Source: Acholeplasma sp. OttesenSCG-928-E16 (lineage in GTDB: Bacteria > Bacillota_I > Bacilli_A > Acholeplasmatales > Acholeplasmataceae). Taken from it: DNA of 64,000 nt. The stretch lies in contig JAJDIT010000001.1 of the NCBI GenBank assembly GCA_030266845.1, positions 1 through 64,000 on the forward strand. Direction: 5' to 3'. Position 1 is the stretch's first letter, and each line of letters opens with the position of its first letter. Below the pieces are notes generated by a model. It did no database searches. It had not been told where the DNA came from and saw nothing but the letters and a program-made list of their open reading frames with translations. This document shows positions 63,289 to 64,000 of the stretch, piece after piece. Both the position numbers and the translations under genes were made by a program.

Positions 63289-64000
63289 AAAAACTAGAAA
63301 TTATTAATATCAGTAAGATTTATGATACAAATGAGGCAGTTTCAAATGTCTCTTTTGATATTTATGACGGCGAGTTTTTATCTATTTTAGGCCCTTCCGG
63401 GTGTGGGAAAACCACATTACTACGCATGTTGATTGGATTGATTCAACCAACATCAGGAAAAATTATAAAAGATGGGAGAGACATTACCAATGCTTCTCCC
63501 TCGTCAAGAAAAATGGGGATTGTGTTTCAAAATTATGCTCTTTTTGAAAACATGTCAGTTTTAAAAAACGTTGAGTATTCTCTTAAAATCAAACAACCTA
63601 AAGAAGAAGATATAGATGAGGCAAAAAAACTATCCTCAAATGGAAAACCTACTCGTTTTAGAATCAAAGCTGAAAGAAACAAAAGAGCTAGAAAAGTTGC
63701 TACTGACTTGTTAAAAAAACTAGGTTTGGAAGAACACATGAATAAAAAACCAACCGCTTTATCAGGTGGTCAGCAACAACGTGTTGCAATAGCTAGAACC
63801 CTTGCATTAAATCCTGAGATTATTCTTTTTGATGAACCAATGTCAGCATTAGATGTAGAAACAAGACTTTCTTTACGTCAAGAATTAAAGAAAATTCAAA
63901 ACGAATTTAAGACAACAATGATTTACATCACACACGATCAAGAAGAAGCCTTTGCCATGTCCGACAGAATTATGGTTATGGAAAAAGCAGTAACAAGCCA
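63276..64000 (+). CDS. ABC transporter ATPase (PotA/FbpC/PhnT type), truncated by window end
   Basis: The frame is open from ATG 63276 to the last base, about 241 codons. It has Walker A GPSGCGKTT, Q-loop VFQNYALFENM, signature LSGGQQQRV, Walker B ILFDEPMSALD and the switch His in YITHDQEEA. About 35 extra Lys/Glu/Arg-rich residues lie between the Q-loop helix and the signature (around residues 105-145). The C-terminal regulatory domain is beyond the window. It partners the preceding binding protein, and permease genes are expected to follow. Confidence 0.92.
   Translation, partial: MEPLKKLEIINISKIYDTNEAVSNVSFDIYDGEFLSILGPSGCGKTTLLRMLIGLIQPTSGKIIKDGRDITNASPSSRKMGIVFQNYALFENMSVLKNVEYSLKIKQPKEEDIDEAKKLSSNGKPTRFRIKAERNKRARKVATDLLKKLGLEEHMNKKPTALSGGQQQRVAIARTLALNPEIILFDEPMSALDVETRLSLRQELKKIQNEFKTTMIYITHDQEEAFAMSDRIMVMEKAVTS

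Noticed and set aside
15-64000. Mycoplasma genetic code (TGA as Trp)
   Set aside because: TGA acts as a stop in several well-defined genes, Trp codons are TGG, and tRNA-Trp has anticodon CCA only.

Overview
The window is about 64 kb of AT-rich DNA (roughly one third G+C by eye) from an anaerobic, fermentative low-GC bacterium. It uses the standard genetic code: TGA serves as a stop (for example at the ends of speB and oppB), tryptophan is TGG, and the only tRNA-Trp has a CCA anticodon. That argues against Mycoplasma/Spiroplasma. Pyruvate:ferredoxin oxidoreductase, oxygen-independent ribonucleotide reductase, an OppF ATPase with a very large insertion (mycoplasma OppF proteins are also oversized) and a Firmicutes-type SUF operon suggest a Bacilli relative close to Mollicutes (Acholeplasmatales/Izemoplasmatales-like). 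This placement is an inference; no rRNA is present.

Layout. 1-3.3 kb: polyamine operon (arginine decarboxylase, agmatinase) plus a lipid-kinase-like gene. 3.3-6.3 kb: nrdD-nrdG behind a good promoter and a long leader. 6.3-8.0 kb: tRNA-Gln and tRNA-His (minus), an orphan membrane protein, tRNA-Trp. 8.0-10.8 kb: a small accessory patch with the frameshifted remains of one AAA/DUF4143 ATPase, an intact AAA/DUF4143 ATPase whose promoter is built into three 23-bp direct repeats, and a convergent trypsin-like protease without a signal peptide. 10.9-20.7 kb: a surface protein, tRNA-Leu, nifJ, two tandem S41-type lipoproteins and a small membrane protein. 20.8-29 kb: complete oligopeptide transporter oppABCDF. 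29-34.4 kb: two FtsX/MacB-type ABC proteins plus a membrane protein (minus strand).

34.5-39.7 kb: sufCDSUB followed by a HTH_30/PucR-type regulator. 39.7-48.9 kb: dps, a MsmX-like sugar-transport ATPase, a ComK-like gene, a glycolytic cluster (pgk, XRE/cupin regulator, HPr-like protein, tpiA), an EEP-family hydrolase, an HPrK/PEPCK-like P-loop protein and an aminotransferase. 48.9-49.7 kb: rpsD behind a structured leader. 49.8-62.2 kb: a surface-polysaccharide locus (nucleotide-sugar dehydratase, initiating sugar transferase, three glycosyltransferases, Wzy-like polymerase, acetyltransferase, sulfotransferase, sulfatase-fold enzyme, Wzx flippase). 62.2-64 kb: a lipoprotein solute-binding protein and the start of its ABC ATPase, cut by the window edge.

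Together the genes describe peptide- and sugar-feeding fermentation (Opp, MsmX-like ATPase, glycolysis, PFOR), anaerobic DNA precursor synthesis, Fe-S assembly for those enzymes, polyamine synthesis and an elaborate Wzx/Wzy-type capsule. The least explained parts are the 8.3-10.8 kb patch, the HPr-like protein lacking its usual Arg-Pro, the Cys/His tail on PGK, the ComK-like gene placed directly behind a terminator, the HPrK/PEPCK-like protein and the sulfotransferase/sulfatase pair in the capsule locus. Promoters and terminators were read by eye and are predictions.
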